A stretch of DNA of 64,000 bases from Pirellulimonas nuda. GTDB taxonomy: Bacteria > Planctomycetota > Planctomycetia > Pirellulales > Lacipirellulaceae. Under the pieces are notes generated by a model that saw nothing but the letters and a program-made list of their open reading frames with translations, was not told the origin of the DNA and made no database searches. The DNA is taken from the NCBI RefSeq assembly GCF_007750855.1, contig NZ_CP036291.1:1984001-2048000 (forward strand). The letters are read 5' to 3'. Shown here one piece after another: positions 35,072 to 44,412 of this stretch (position 1 is the stretch's first letter; every line of letters begins with the position of its first letter). Made by a program: the position numbers and the translations under genes.

Positions 35072-35182
35072 GGGTGGCTGGGGTCGAAGGCGCTAGCCGG
35101 AGCCCCCAGCGGCGTATCGTTCGCAGCCCGGGGTTCGGGGGGCCGCTGGGGGCTACGCCTTCGGCTTCGACCCCAGCCACCC
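35072..35182. repeat. 111-bp palindromic repeat, GGGTGGCTGGGGTC family, copy A
   Basis: The ends gggtggctggggtcg and cgaccccagccaccc are inverted. The inner part is also self-complementary (gcccccagcggc with gccgctgggggc). It lies between nnrE and the 364-residue protein. Confidence 0.85.
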
Positions 35183-35205
35183 GGCTTCCTCCATCGGCGC
35201 GTTGG

Positions 35206-36300
35206 CTACGCTGCGACGCGGGCCGGGGGTTCGGCGACGGGCTGCTTCGGCTTACGCAGCTTCCGCCACGCGACCGCGGCCAGCGGGGCCAGCACCAGGG
35301 TGCACACGATCTCTAGGTTCCCGAAGACCAGGTCGCCCACACGCTGCATGAGCGGCACGCGGACGCGGATTTCTTTGTCGAACGTCTTGATCGAACGCAT
35401 CACGCTCTCGCCGTCGATCTTCACCCGCGCCGAAAGCGTCAGGTGCAGCGGCTGCACGTCGGTCCGCACCGGCTCGATCTGCCACCGCCAGACGGTCGGC
35501 TCGGCGCCGCTGATCGCTTGCGTGTCGGGGGTGATCGCCTCGATCTCGAAGCCCAACCCCGTCAGTTCTGCCTGCATCAGTTTGGCGAACTTCACCCGGG
35601 CGGTCTCTACGGCGCCCGCGCCGCGTACGTCGGCCGCCAGGCTCGACTGGGCCTGCGTGGCCGACATCCGCAGCTCGATTACCGCCGAGTCGCCGTAGGG
35701 GATTTCTTCGGGCGTGTTGAACGCGATGCTGGCCGACTTCAGTCCGGCCAGGATGCGGTCGATCTCGGCCTCGGGAGGGGCCTGCTCGGGTGCGGCTGAC
35801 TCCGGGTCCTTCATTTGTCGAATAATCCCGGCGTGTGGCGACGCACTATCCGCCGTCATCCGCTGTGATTGGTTGAAACCGGCCGCTGGGGCGGCGCTCG
35901 ATCTGGGGTGGGCCCACGCCGGGCCGGCGTTCATGGACTGCTGCTTGCTGGGCGTGGAGGCTGCGACGCCGTCGGCGGGGCTCAACTCTGGCTGCACGGC
36001 CATCGCGGGCGCTTCGGTCGCATCGCTGCCCCATTCGTCGTCGGCCCGTTCAATTTCGGCCCAATCGTCCGCTCCCGAGGGGCTGTAGGCCATGTCGGGG
36101 TCGAAGTCGGGGTACCCCTCCTCCGCAGCGTAGGCCTCCATCTCGGCGAGCTGTGCCTGCTCGCGTCGCTCCATCGTGGCGCGGGACTCGGGGGACGCTC
36201 CATCGCGGGCGACATGCAGCGACGGCATCAACACCGCGAGCGCCGCCAAGCCGACGACGGCCCAAACGGCAAGAAAAATAGGCGTACGGTAGCGCTTCAT
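35206..36300 (-). CDS. Hypothetical membrane-anchored protein
   Basis: This 364-residue protein has an N-terminal transmembrane segment (TPIFLAVWAVVGLAALAVLM) and a C-terminal one (GDLVFGNLEIVCTLVLAPLAAVAW). The acidic, proline- and alanine-rich region between residues 40 and 170 looks disordered, and a beta-rich domain follows at about 200-310. The topology (large extracytoplasmic part between two helices) and the VIELRMSATQAQ stretch resemble exported proteins adjacent to regulatory systems, but I recognise no named domain. ATG at 36300 gives the first helix at residue 6. Confidence 0.7.
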   Translation of the reverse strand: MKRYRTPIFLAVWAVVGLAALAVLMPSLHVARDGASPESRATMERREQAQLAEMEAYAAEEGYPDFDPDMAYSPSGADDWAEIERADDEWGSDATEAPAMAVQPELSPADGVAASTPSKQQSMNAGPAWAHPRSSAAPAAGFNQSQRMTADSASPHAGIIRQMKDPESAAPEQAPPEAEIDRILAGLKSASIAFNTPEEIPYGDSAVIELRMSATQAQSSLAADVRGAGAVETARVKFAKLMQAELTGLGFEIEAITPDTQAISGAEPTVWRWQIEPVRTDVQPLHLTLSARVKIDGESVMRSIKTFDKEIRVRVPLMQRVGDLVFGNLEIVCTLVLAPLAAVAWRKLRKPKQPVAEPPARVAA

Positions 36301-36413
36301 CCGGCGGGCTCCGGTTCGAGATTCGCCGGAACCGTACAGGGTTGCCGCGGTGCGGTGAAGGTCAGTCGCGCGTCCCCCCCTCCCCCTGAAGAGGGAGGGA
36401 GGAAGCGCGTGGC

Positions 36414-36523
36414 GGGTGGCTGGGGTCGTAGGCGTCAGCCGAAGCCCCCAGCGGCGCACCAGTCGCAGCCGCGGTTCGAGCCGCTGCTGGGGGCTGCGCC
36501 TTCGGCTCCGACCCCAGCCACCC
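36414..36523. repeat. 110-bp palindromic repeat, GGGTGGCTGGGGTC family, copy B
   Basis: Same ends and inner hairpin as copy A. It abuts the ilvD stop codon (36532) and probably serves as its transcription end. Confidence 0.85.
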
Positions 36524-36531
36524 AGCCGCCG

Positions 36532-38277
36532 TTAGGCTTCGTCCGTCACGCAGCCTTCGCTGGCGCTCTTCACGCAGCGGATGTACTTGCCCAGCGTGCC
36601 GCGGGTCGCTTTGAGTGCTGGCGCCTGCCAGGCCTTGCGCCGCTTGGCGATTTCGGCGTCGTCCACGCCCCAGGTCACCGCGTTCTGCTCCGCGTCGATA
36701 ATGATGGGGTCGCCGTTTTGCACGAGCGCGATGGGCCCCCCCTCCTGCGCCTCAGGCGTCACGTGCCCCACGATAAACCCGTGCGAGCCGCCGCTGAACC
36801 GGCCATCGGTTATCATCGCGACGTCGCTCCCCAGCCCCGCGCCTATGATGGCGCTGGTGGGGGTGAGCATCTCCGGCATGCCGGGGCCCCCCTTGGGGCC
36901 CTCGTAGCGGATGATCACCACGTCTCCCTTGTTGATCTTGCCATCCTCCAGCGCTTGGAGCATGTCTTCCTCGCTGTCGAAGCAGTTGGCCGTGCCCTCG
37001 AACCGCAGCCCCTCCTTGCCGGTGATCTTGGCCACTGCGCCATCGGGACAGAAATTGCCGCGCAGGATCCTAATATGCCCGGTCGCTTTGAGCGGCTTGT
37101 CCAGCGGCATCACCACCTCTTGCCCATCGGTCAGCGACGCTTGGGCGCCCAGCGACTCGGCCAGCGTCTTGCCGGTGACGGTCATGCAACTGCCGTCGAT
37201 CATGCCGTGGTCCAGCAGCAGCCGCAGCACGGCGGGCGTGCCCCCGACGTTGTGCAGGTCTTCTTGCACGTACTTGCCGCTCGGCTTCAGGTCGGCCAGG
37301 TAGGGGGTGCGGTCGGAGATGGTTTGGAAGTCGTCGATGGTGAGCGGCACGTTCACGGCCCGGGCCATCGCCAGCAGGTGGAGCACCGCGTTGGTGCTGC
37401 CCCCGACCGCGATCACGTAGGTGATGGCGTTGTCGAACGCCGCGCGGGTCATGATGTCGCTCGGCTTGAGGTCCAGCTCCAGCAGGTTCAAGATCGCCTT
37501 ACCGGCGTCGAGGCACTCCTGCTGCTTCTTGGGGTCGACCGCGGGCGTGCTGCTGCTGTGCGGCAGCGCCATCCCCATCGCCTCGATGGCGCCCGCCATG
37601 GTGTTGGCGGTGTACATGCCGCCGCAGGCGCCCGCGCCGGGGCAACTCTTGCGGACGATCTCGGCCCGTTCTTCTTCGGTGATCTTGCCGGCCAGCGCCT
37701 CGCCGAAGCACTGGAACGCGCTAACGATGTCGCGCACCTGCTTCTGGCCCCCAAACCGCGTGATGCCCGGCTTGATCGTGCCGCCGTACACCATCAGGCT
37801 CGGCCGGTTGAGCCGGGCCATCGCCATCAGGCTGCCGGGCATGTTCTTGTCGCAGCCGGGGATCGTCACCAGCGCGTCGTACCACTGCGCCTCGCAGACC
37901 GTCTCGATGGAGTCGGCGATCAGGTCGCGCGACTGCAGGCTGTAGCTCATCCCGCTGGTGCCCATCGAGATGCCGTCCGACACGCCGATGGTGTTGAACC
38001 GCATCCCCGCCATGCCGGCCGCCACGACCCCCTCACGCACCTTCGCGGCCAGGTCCAGCAGGTGCATGTTGCAGGGGTTCCCCTCAAACCACATGCTGGC
38101 GATCCCCACCTGGGGCCGCTGCATGTCTTCCTCGGTCAGCCCCGTGGCATACAGCATCGCCTGGCTGGCGCCCTGGCTCTTTTTTTGCGTGATCACGCGG
38201 CTGTACTTGTTCAGCACGCCTGTCGTGGAGGATTCTTTCGCGGGAGCAGGGGGGGCAGCAGCGGGCATGGCGATCAA
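36532..38277 (-). CDS. ilvD: Dihydroxy-acid dehydratase
   Basis: This 581-residue protein is the full IlvD/Edd fold. Cluster ligands are visible in [10 protein letters not shown], in [11 protein letters not shown] and in [17 protein letters not shown]. It dehydrates dihydroxy acids to 2-keto acids in isoleucine and valine synthesis. The start may be ATG at 38277 or MPAAAPP three codons later. It stands alone, flanked on both sides by copies of the same palindromic repeat. Confidence 0.97.
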   Translation of the reverse strand: MIAMPAAAPPAPAKESSTTGVLNKYSRVITQKKSQGASQAMLYATGLTEEDMQRPQVGIASMWFEGNPCNMHLLDLAAKVREGVVAAGMAGMRFNTIGVSDGISMGTSGMSYSLQSRDLIADSIETVCEAQWYDALVTIPGCDKNMPGSLMAMARLNRPSLMVYGGTIKPGITRFGGQKQVRDIVSAFQCFGEALAGKITEEERAEIVRKSCPGAGACGGMYTANTMAGAIEAMGMALPHSSSTPAVDPKKQQECLDAGKAILNLLELDLKPSDIMTRAAFDNAITYVIAVGGSTNAVLHLLAMARAVNVPLTIDDFQTISDRTPYLADLKPSGKYVQEDLHNVGGTPAVLRLLLDHGMIDGSCMTVTGKTLAESLGAQASLTDGQEVVMPLDKPLKATGHIRILRGNFCPDGAVAKITGKEGLRFEGTANCFDSEEDMLQALEDGKINKGDVVIIRYEGPKGGPGMPEMLTPTSAIIGAGLGSDVAMITDGRFSGGSHGFIVGHVTPEAQEGGPIALVQNGDPIIIDAEQNAVTWGVDDAEIAKRRKAWQAPALKATRGTLGKYIRCVKSASEGCVTDEA

Positions 38278-38312
38278 CGTATCGGAAGGGCAGGGGAGTA
38301 GGTTTTGTAGTA

Positions 38313-38443
38313 GGGTGGCTGGGGTCGCAGGCGTCAGCCGGAGCCTCCAGGCCGTTGCCTCTCAGTGGGGACGTTATGCAATGGCCAACGTGGTCTGAGC
38401 CACTGCTGGGGGCTGCGGCTGACGCCTCCGACCCCAGCCACCC
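38313..38443. repeat. 131-bp palindromic repeat, GGGTGGCTGGGGTC family, copy C
   Basis: Ends as in copies A and B, but the central part is longer and less symmetrical. It lies in the divergent gap between ilvD and the HAD phosphatase gene. Confidence 0.82.
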
Positions 38444-38528
38444 AGTCTAGTACGTTTTTGTGCCTTTTTGTGGCAATCCGTCCGTCGGCTATGCTAACCG
38501 CTCCAAGCCACGAACCCAATCCGGCCCC

Positions 38529-39167
38529 ATGCCCACGCCCAAGTTCCTGTACTTCGACCTCGGCAACGTGCTGCTGTCGTTCTGCCACGACCGCATGACC
38601 CGCCAGGTGGCCGCGGTGTTCGGGGTAGAAGAAGCAAGAGTCCGCGCCGCGACGCTCGCGGGCCCGACCAAAGAATCCCCCCAGTGGCGGTTCGAGCAGG
38701 GCCTAATCACCGAGCCCGACTACTACGAGCACCTGTGCGGCGAGCTGGGCTCGCGCCCCAACCGCGCGGCGCTTGACCTGGCCGCCAGCGACATCTTCGC
38801 CCCCATCGACGCGTCGTGGCGCATCGTCCGCCGCCTGCACGCGGGGGGCGCCCGGCTGGGGGTCCTCTCCAACACCAACCCCACCCACTGGCGCTTCGTC
38901 ACCGACGGCCGCTACCCGATCCTGACCGAGTGTTTTGAGCACGCCGTGCTCAGCTACGAGGCCCGGAGCATGAAGCCCGACCACGCGATCTACCAGCAAG
39001 CAATCGACCGCGCCGGCGTGCCGGCCGGGGAGGTGTTCTTTGTCGACGACCGCGAGGACAACATCGCGGGGGCGATTGAGGCGGGGCTCGACGCGGTGGT
39101 GTTCCGGTCGGCGGAGGGGTTGGAGCGTGACCTCGCCGCGCGGGGGGTGTTGGGCGCGGAAGGGTGA
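38529..39167 (+). CDS. HAD-family phosphatase
   Basis: This 212-residue protein has the four HAD motifs: YFDLGNVLLSF (motif I), LSNTNPTHW (motif II), the lysine in SMKPDHAIY (motif III) and FFVDDREDNI (motif IV). It resembles the YihX and epoxide-hydrolase-like branch (subfamily IA variant 3). The substrate is probably a small phosphorylated metabolite. The ATG at 38529 is the start conserved with the duplicate at 42786. It converges on the protease gene, 28 bases between stops. Confidence 0.92.
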   Translation: MPTPKFLYFDLGNVLLSFCHDRMTRQVAAVFGVEEARVRAATLAGPTKESPQWRFEQGLITEPDYYEHLCGELGSRPNRAALDLAASDIFAPIDASWRIVRRLHAGGARLGVLSNTNPTHWRFVTDGRYPILTECFEHAVLSYEARSMKPDHAIYQQAIDRAGVPAGEVFFVDDREDNIAGAIEAGLDAVVFRSAEGLERDLAARGVLGAEG

Positions 39168-39194
39168 CCCCGATCTCACGCCGAACGGCGGCCG

Positions 39195-42100
39195 TCACTT
39201 CGCCTCATGCCGCACCCGAAGCCTGGCCAGCCCTTGCAACGCCGCTTCGCTCGCGATGGTGTCACCCTCGGCTTCCAGGAAGGTGATCAGCCGGGACTCA
39301 ACGGCCGGCGAGCCAGCCCGGCCGAGCGCCTCCGCCGCTGCGGCGCGTTGCATGGCGTCGCGCGAGCCGAGCATCTCGATGAGCGTCCGTTCGCTGTCGG
39401 CGCTAAGGACGCGGAACGCCCGGCACGCCTGAAGATCTAGCGTTGGGGCGGACAGCATCGGCAACAGCAGTTCGGCCGTGCGGGCGTCGCCTACCTCCGC
39501 CAGGGCGGCAAACAGCGCCTTGCGGGCACGGGGGGTCCGCGCGCGCGGGAGCCATTCATTGAGCAGTGGCGCATGGCTCTCGTCCCCCCAGACCGCCAGG
39601 GCCGCTGCCGCTGCCAGAACCACCTGTGAGGGGTTGCTCTTCCCCAGCCGGGGCGTGATCTGGGCGAGCGCCGCGTGGCGGAGCTCGGGCTCGGGCGCAG
39701 CGTTGGAAAGCTTGATCAGCCACCCTTCGGCGTCGAGGCTACGACCCCCGATATTCGCCAGCGCGGCGACCGCCTCGCGCCCCGGGTCTGGCTTCGTCGG
39801 AACTTGGCGCACCGGGGAACCGGACGATGATCGTGACGCAAGTTGAGGGTGGGAGCCCGCCTGACGACCCTCGATCGCGCGGATGGCGCCGTCGATCCGA
39901 TGCCCGGTGAAGCCATCGGCCTGCGCCCGCGCCTTCCGCAGCGCGTCGAGGCTTTCCGGCCCGCCTATTGACTCCAGCACGCGGCAGGCGGACTCGACCA
40001 CGTCGTCGTCGCGGCTGGTGAGAAGGTCACGCATGGGAGCTTCGGACCGGGCCCCGAAGCGGATCAGCGCGTCCTCGCAGGAGCGCCGCGCCATGCCGCC
40101 GAACCCGCGGTCCGGTCGGCCGACCTCTGCGACGACGACGTCGAACACCGTTTCGTCCCCCAACCTGCAGATGGTCTCCAGCAGGACGTTCCGGTCGACG
40201 TCCGGCGTGGACCGCAGCAGGGTGACTAATGCCTGGACCTGTGACACGTCGCCCCATCGCTGCAGAGCTCGAAGCGTTATTGTGCGGTCTATCGAATCGC
40301 TCCCTTGCGCGACATCGAGCAATGCCGCGGCCACTTCGGCGCGAAGCTCTGGGTCGACCGGCAGCGAGATCAGAGCGCTCACGTGCTTGAAGCGGCTCGG
40401 GCCGCCCTTGGTTGGGGAGCGGAGCCCATCCCGCGCCTCGATGATCCGCTGCCGGTCCGTCAGCGACGCCTGCCTGTCCTGCTCTGTTTGCGTCGCCCGT
40501 TCCGCGCGCAGCCGCTGAGCGATTGCGGCGGCCTTCGATTCCATCTCGGCCTTGTTGAAGGGGCGCCGACGGAAAGAGAATACCAGCGGGACCACCTCCT
40601 CCTCCCCACCGCCGCGCAGCCAGCGGAAGTCGAGCGCCTGTCTCCCCTCCAGCGGCGCCCGGTCGTTCAGCGAGAACCACACGCTGCCGTTGCCATCGAT
40701 CCGAAACGTGGGCCGGCCGCTCACATCCGTTGCCTCAACGCGCACCGTCTTGCGGATGCCGATGCGGTCCTTTTCGGTTCGCGCCAATCCGTACGAGTTC
40801 CGTATCGATGCGTGGTACACCGTCCGCGTGCTCTGCTGGTAGAAGGGCGAACGGGTCGCCAGGCGGGGCGTTGCAAAGCCCCCCATGCCGCGACTGGCGC
40901 CGCCGCCAGCAAGGATCCTGCGGTAGTGACCGACCCCTCCCCGCTGAGCTTCGTCTGACACCGTCAGCAAGCGTTCTTCCTCGACCTCCCACTCCGGCTC
41001 GCCCTCTGGGTCCAACGGGTCAAGCAACCAGTGGACCGGGTGCTCGAAAAAGAAGGGGAGCCGCATGGCGCCGCCGTGATCGCTCACGCCGCCGTCGCCG
41101 GTGAGTCGGAAATGGCCCACCTCCGTCGTTTCTCCTTCCTGCCAGGTCACCCCGTCCCCCGGCGCCGCGCGGCGGTCCTGCGTACAGGCGTACTGCACAC
41201 GCTGGCTTGCCACCGCCGCCGTTGTGACACGCACCAGGGCGACCCCCTTGGCGACGCGCTGCAACGAACCTGACTCGGCCGCTGCCTCGGACCCCGACGC
41301 GCGAACGCCGCGTCGCTCCATCATTGCGCGAACGGCGTTCGACGGAACCGCGAAGCCGATGTTCGAGATTTCAACGTGCGAGATCCGCGCCATGGCGACG
41401 CCGACCAGCTCGCCGCGGGCGTTCACCACCGGGCCTCCGCTGTTGCCCGGGTTGACCGCCGCGTCCACCTGCAACAGGCCGCCGTCTTCTTCGGCGAGCC
41501 GACTGGAGACGATCCCGCGCGTGACGTTGAGCCGCGCCCGCAGCAACGGCGACAGCGGGTAGCCAACCACCCGCACATCGTCCCCCAACTCGGCGCCGTC
41601 CGAGTCCGCAAGCGCCAGCGGCTCGAGGCCCTGGCCCTCGACCCTCAGCAGCGCGAGGTCGTTCTCTGTGTCCAGCACCACGACCCGCGCGTCGTACGCC
41701 TGCTCTCCTAGCGTGACGGACAACCGCTCGGCATTCTTCACCACGTGCGCACACGTCGCCAGGTGGCCGTCGGCGCTCACGACGAACGCGGTCCCGAACC
41801 CGTCGAACCCCTCTTCGTCCGTCGGCCGCGCTTCGCTCGGCGGCGGCTCTTCGGCCGCGGCCGAAGGACTATCCTTCCCATCGAGCGCTTCCGACCAGGT
41901 CGGGCCGACCCCCATCCGGCAGGCGCCGGCGGTGGTGATGGTGTGGGTCGGCCCATCGGCCTCGCATGCGTAGTCGAACGTGTAGTACTGCCCCCGCGGC
42001 CAATCGTACGCGAGCCCCGGGGCGCCGGCGCCGATCACGTCGATGTCGTCTGCGTAAGCCGCCGGCAGTCGCCGTCTTGCGCCCCCCGTCGGGAGTGCGT

Positions 42101-42620
42101 CATTCACCACGCGCGACGGCGCCGGCTGGCGATCGGCGCCCCCTGCACGCGCCGCCGGCCCCGCGCGATCTTCCTGCGGCAGCCAAATGTTCCGCTCCAG
42201 CGGCGCCTCAGCGGCCAGGTCGAAATCGGGCTCGACGGGCGCCCCGGCCAGTTGCCGATCCACTTCCGCGCTGAAGTGCGTCAAGCAGAAAAAGGCGGTC
42301 GCCCCCGCCGTCACCAGCACCAGCACGGCGCCCACTCCGACCGGGCCAAACCAAGGCCGACGCGACGGCGCCGCCGGCCGATCAAGTCCCACGGGAAGCG
42401 GGTTGTCTTGTTCGTTCGGCGGCGTCGGTTGGGGTTGCAGCACCGGCGCAGTTTCCGGGGGCGCCGCGGGCGGCGGTTCGACTGGCCGCCGCTGCACAGC
42501 CAGCGTCCCCCCGCACTTGGGGCAAGCAGGCAATACGGCGTCACCCGCCGCCACGCCCTCCGGCAGCTTGCCGCGGAACTGCTTGCCGCACGTCAGGCAT
42601 TGAAAGTCGAGTGACTGCAT
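39195..42620 (-). CDS. Zinc-ribbon, trypsin-like protease and HEAT-repeat mosaic protein
   Basis: This 1141-residue protein has four parts. A zinc ribbon lies at residues 8-36 (CLTC and CPKC pairs). One transmembrane helix is near 90-112 (VGVGAVLVLVTAGATAFFC). A trypsin/HtrA-like domain follows, with His in ATCAHVV at about 291, Asp in TENDLALL at about 320 and Ser in NPGNSGGP at about 394. A long C-terminal region from about residue 700 has HEAT repeats. No PDZ domain is evident. The ATG at 42620 (MQSLDFQC) is chosen because the zinc ribbon begins directly after it. It probably senses or degrades envelope proteins, with the zinc ribbon in the cytoplasm. Confidence 0.88.
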   Translation of the reverse strand: MQSLDFQCLTCGKQFRGKLPEGVAAGDAVLPACPKCGGTLAVQRRPVEPPPAAPPETAPVLQPQPTPPNEQDNPLPVGLDRPAAPSRRPWFGPVGVGAVLVLVTAGATAFFCLTHFSAEVDRQLAGAPVEPDFDLAAEAPLERNIWLPQEDRAGPAARAGGADRQPAPSRVVNDALPTGGARRRLPAAYADDIDVIGAGAPGLAYDWPRGQYYTFDYACEADGPTHTITTAGACRMGVGPTWSEALDGKDSPSAAAEEPPPSEARPTDEEGFDGFGTAFVVSADGHLATCAHVVKNAERLSVTLGEQAYDARVVVLDTENDLALLRVEGQGLEPLALADSDGAELGDDVRVVGYPLSPLLRARLNVTRGIVSSRLAEEDGGLLQVDAAVNPGNSGGPVVNARGELVGVAMARISHVEISNIGFAVPSNAVRAMMERRGVRASGSEAAAESGSLQRVAKGVALVRVTTAAVASQRVQYACTQDRRAAPGDGVTWQEGETTEVGHFRLTGDGGVSDHGGAMRLPFFFEHPVHWLLDPLDPEGEPEWEVEEERLLTVSDEAQRGGVGHYRRILAGGGASRGMGGFATPRLATRSPFYQQSTRTVYHASIRNSYGLARTEKDRIGIRKTVRVEATDVSGRPTFRIDGNGSVWFSLNDRAPLEGRQALDFRWLRGGGEEEVVPLVFSFRRRPFNKAEMESKAAAIAQRLRAERATQTEQDRQASLTDRQRIIEARDGLRSPTKGGPSRFKHVSALISLPVDPELRAEVAAALLDVAQGSDSIDRTITLRALQRWGDVSQVQALVTLLRSTPDVDRNVLLETICRLGDETVFDVVVAEVGRPDRGFGGMARRSCEDALIRFGARSEAPMRDLLTSRDDDVVESACRVLESIGGPESLDALRKARAQADGFTGHRIDGAIRAIEGRQAGSHPQLASRSSSGSPVRQVPTKPDPGREAVAALANIGGRSLDAEGWLIKLSNAAPEPELRHAALAQITPRLGKSNPSQVVLAAAAALAVWGDESHAPLLNEWLPRARTPRARKALFAALAEVGDARTAELLLPMLSAPTLDLQACRAFRVLSADSERTLIEMLGSRDAMQRAAAAEALGRAGSPAVESRLITFLEAEGDTIASEAALQGLARLRVRHEAK

Positions 42621-42785
42621 GGGTTGGATTGTAGCCCACGACGAATCCGCAGCCAATCAACTTCGGCCCAGCGTAACGCGAACACGGCGGCCAGCGATGG
42701 CCATGCATCTTGCAGCATGGGAGCTTCGAACCGCGTCGCCGGGAAGTAAACATGATAGCCATCGCGCCAAACCCAATCCGGCCCC

Positions 42786-43432
42786 ATGCCCACGCCTAAG
42801 TTCCTGTACGTCGACCTCGGCAACGTGCTGCTGTCGTTCTGCCACGACCGCATGACCCACCAGGTGGCCGGGGTGTTCGGCTGGAAGAAGCAAAAGTCCG
42901 CGCCGCGACGCTGGACGGCCCCGCCCAGAGTTCGGCCCAGTGGCGGTACGAGCAGGGCCTAATCACCGAGCCCGACTACTACGAGCACCTGTGCGGCGAG
43001 CTGGGTTCGCGCCCCGACCGCGCGGCCCTCGACCTGGCCGCCAGCGACATCTTTGCCCCCATCGACCAGACCTGGCAGCTCGTCCGCCGGCTGCACGCGG
43101 GGGGCGCCCGGATGGGGATCCTCTCCAACACCAACCCCACCCACTGGCGCATCGTCACCGACGGCCGCTGGCCGATCCTCACCGAGTGTTTTGAGCACGC
43201 CGTGCTCAGCTACGAGGCCCGGAGCATGAAGCCCGACCGTGCGATTTACGAGCAAGCGATCGACCGCGCCGGAGTCCCCGCCGGGGAGGTGTTCTTTGTC
43301 GACGACCGCGAGGACAACATCGCGGGGGCGATTGAGGCGGGGCTCGATGCGGTGGTGTTCAGGTCGGCGGAGGGGTTGGAGCGTGACCTAGCCGAGCGCG
43401 GGTGGGCCGATCAGCCGAGCGGAGGTCGGTAG
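42786..43432 (+). pseudogene. Frameshifted duplicate of the HAD phosphatase
   Basis: It matches the gene at 38529 almost base for base from about 20 bases before the ATG to near the end. A one-base loss near 42880 (orig ggggtagaag, here ggctggaag) shifts the frame; the original frame resumes in register with GILSNTNPTHWR. The last codons are replaced by a short repeat at 43417. Motif I lies before the shift and motifs II-IV after it, so no full enzyme is made. A sequencing error is the main alternative. Confidence 0.82.
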
Positions 43433-43440
43433 TCCACCGA
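43417..43440. repeat. Short hairpin repeat, second copy of 33085-33108
   Basis: The sequence gagcggaggtcggtagtcca (then ccga) matches 33085-33108 at 22 of 24 positions. It contains the stop of the frameshifted HAD copy. Confidence 0.6.
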
Positions 43441-43632
43441 GGAGGGGTGCGGCTAGTCGCCTCGCGTTCAAGATGTTCTGTCCAACAGGCAATCTGTTCG
43501 CCAGATCGCGATTCGCGGTCGCCGGAAGGACCGGCTTGCCATCCTGCCGGTAAAGCTCCTCCGCTTCGTCAATGCGTTAGCACAACTGCGGCTGGTGGCA
43601 CGGCTGGGGCGCCGCTGTTGAAGCCATGCGTT

Positions 43633-44205
43633 TCAATCTCCACACTCCCGGCACTCCTGCTGGTTGGGCTTGGGATCGCACCCCATGACTCGGCCGCGAG
43701 CGTCCAACTCGAACGAACAGCAACGTTCGAGAACACCCTTTAGCATGGCTCTGCCGCGTTGAATCCGGGACTTCGCGCCGGAGAGCGAGAGGCCGAGCCG
43801 GTCAGCGACGAACTGCTGCGGCTTGTCCTCGATCTCGGCCATCTGCACCGCTTGCCGATAGCCGTCCGGCAACAACTGGATCATCTCTTGCAACCAAGTG
43901 GCGTCTCGACAGCCGGATTGCGGGTCTTGGGCTTCGTCGCTCACGTGCTCGACGTCAGTGAGCGCCAAGGTCGGATCCCTGGTCCCGCGGTGGTGATCGT
44001 GGACCACGTTCCGAGCGATCTGGTACACCCACGCCGCCAGTCGTTCCGCATCCTGGAGCGTTCCGATGTTGCGGTGGACCCGCATGAACGTCTCTTGGAG
44101 GAGATCGTCGGCGACATGATCGTCGGGGACCCTGCGGCGAATGAACCGCCGGAGGTCCAGACTCAGGTGTGACCAGATCGCATCGGTCGTGGGTTGCGTC
44201 TTCAT
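43633..44205 (-). CDS. SigZ-like ECF sigma factor with cysteine-rich tail
   Basis: This 190-residue protein has the sigma-70 region 2 (DDLLQETFMRVHRNI, then AWVYQIARNVVHDHHR) and region 4 (LPDGYRQAVQMAEIED, FVADRLGLSLSGAKSRIQRGR). The C-terminal 35 residues extend beyond region 4 and carry five cysteines: CC-SFELDARGRVMG-C, then C-x2-C near the end. This tail is the mark of the SigZ subfamily and may bind metal or sense redox state. ATG at 44205 is preferred to an in-frame TTG one codon earlier. It follows the CC-x4 protein gene by 9 bases, so both are surely one transcript. No anti-sigma gene is seen. Confidence 0.88.
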   Translation of the reverse strand: MKTQPTTDAIWSHLSLDLRRFIRRRVPDDHVADDLLQETFMRVHRNIGTLQDAERLAAWVYQIARNVVHDHHRGTRDPTLALTDVEHVSDEAQDPQSGCRDATWLQEMIQLLPDGYRQAVQMAEIEDKPQQFVADRLGLSLSGAKSRIQRGRAMLKGVLERCCSFELDARGRVMGCDPKPNQQECRECGD

Positions 44206-44214
44206 CAATGCGTC

Positions 44215-44412
44215 TCAGTCGCACTTCGGCCGCGATGGGACGCAGCAGTCCGCCGTCACACAGCAGTCTACCGAGACGCAGCAGCCCGCCAGCACGCAGC
44301 AGACCGGCGGTGCACAGCAGACCGGCGGTGCACAGCAGTTTGTCGGGGGGCAACATCCGGACGGGACACAACACACCGTCTTGCTGCCGGTTTCGGGGGA
44401 TGGGGATTGCAT
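44215..44412 (-). CDS. Cysteine-pair repeat protein, eight CC-x4 units
   Basis: This 65-residue protein contains 17 cysteines. After a 13-residue leader (MQSPSPETGSKTV) come eight perfect hexapeptides of the form CC-x4, at Cys pairs 14, 20, 26, 32, 38, 44, 50 and 56, then a final Cys64. Units three and four are identical (CCAPPV), encoded by an 18-base tandem duplication. A good ribosome site (AGGAGC, 9 bases upstream) supports translation from ATG at 44412. No known family is recognised; a metal-binding (metallothionein-like) or modified-peptide role is possible. It is the first gene of a two-gene unit with the SigZ-like sigma factor. Confidence 0.75.
   Translation of the reverse strand: MQSPSPETGSKTVCCVPSGCCPPTNCCAPPVCCAPPVCCVLAGCCVSVDCCVTADCCVPSRPKCD

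Noticed and set aside
35869..38301. Open frame of 810 codons on the plus strand
   Set aside because: Antisense to ilvD and the membrane-anchored protein, and it crosses a palindromic repeat.
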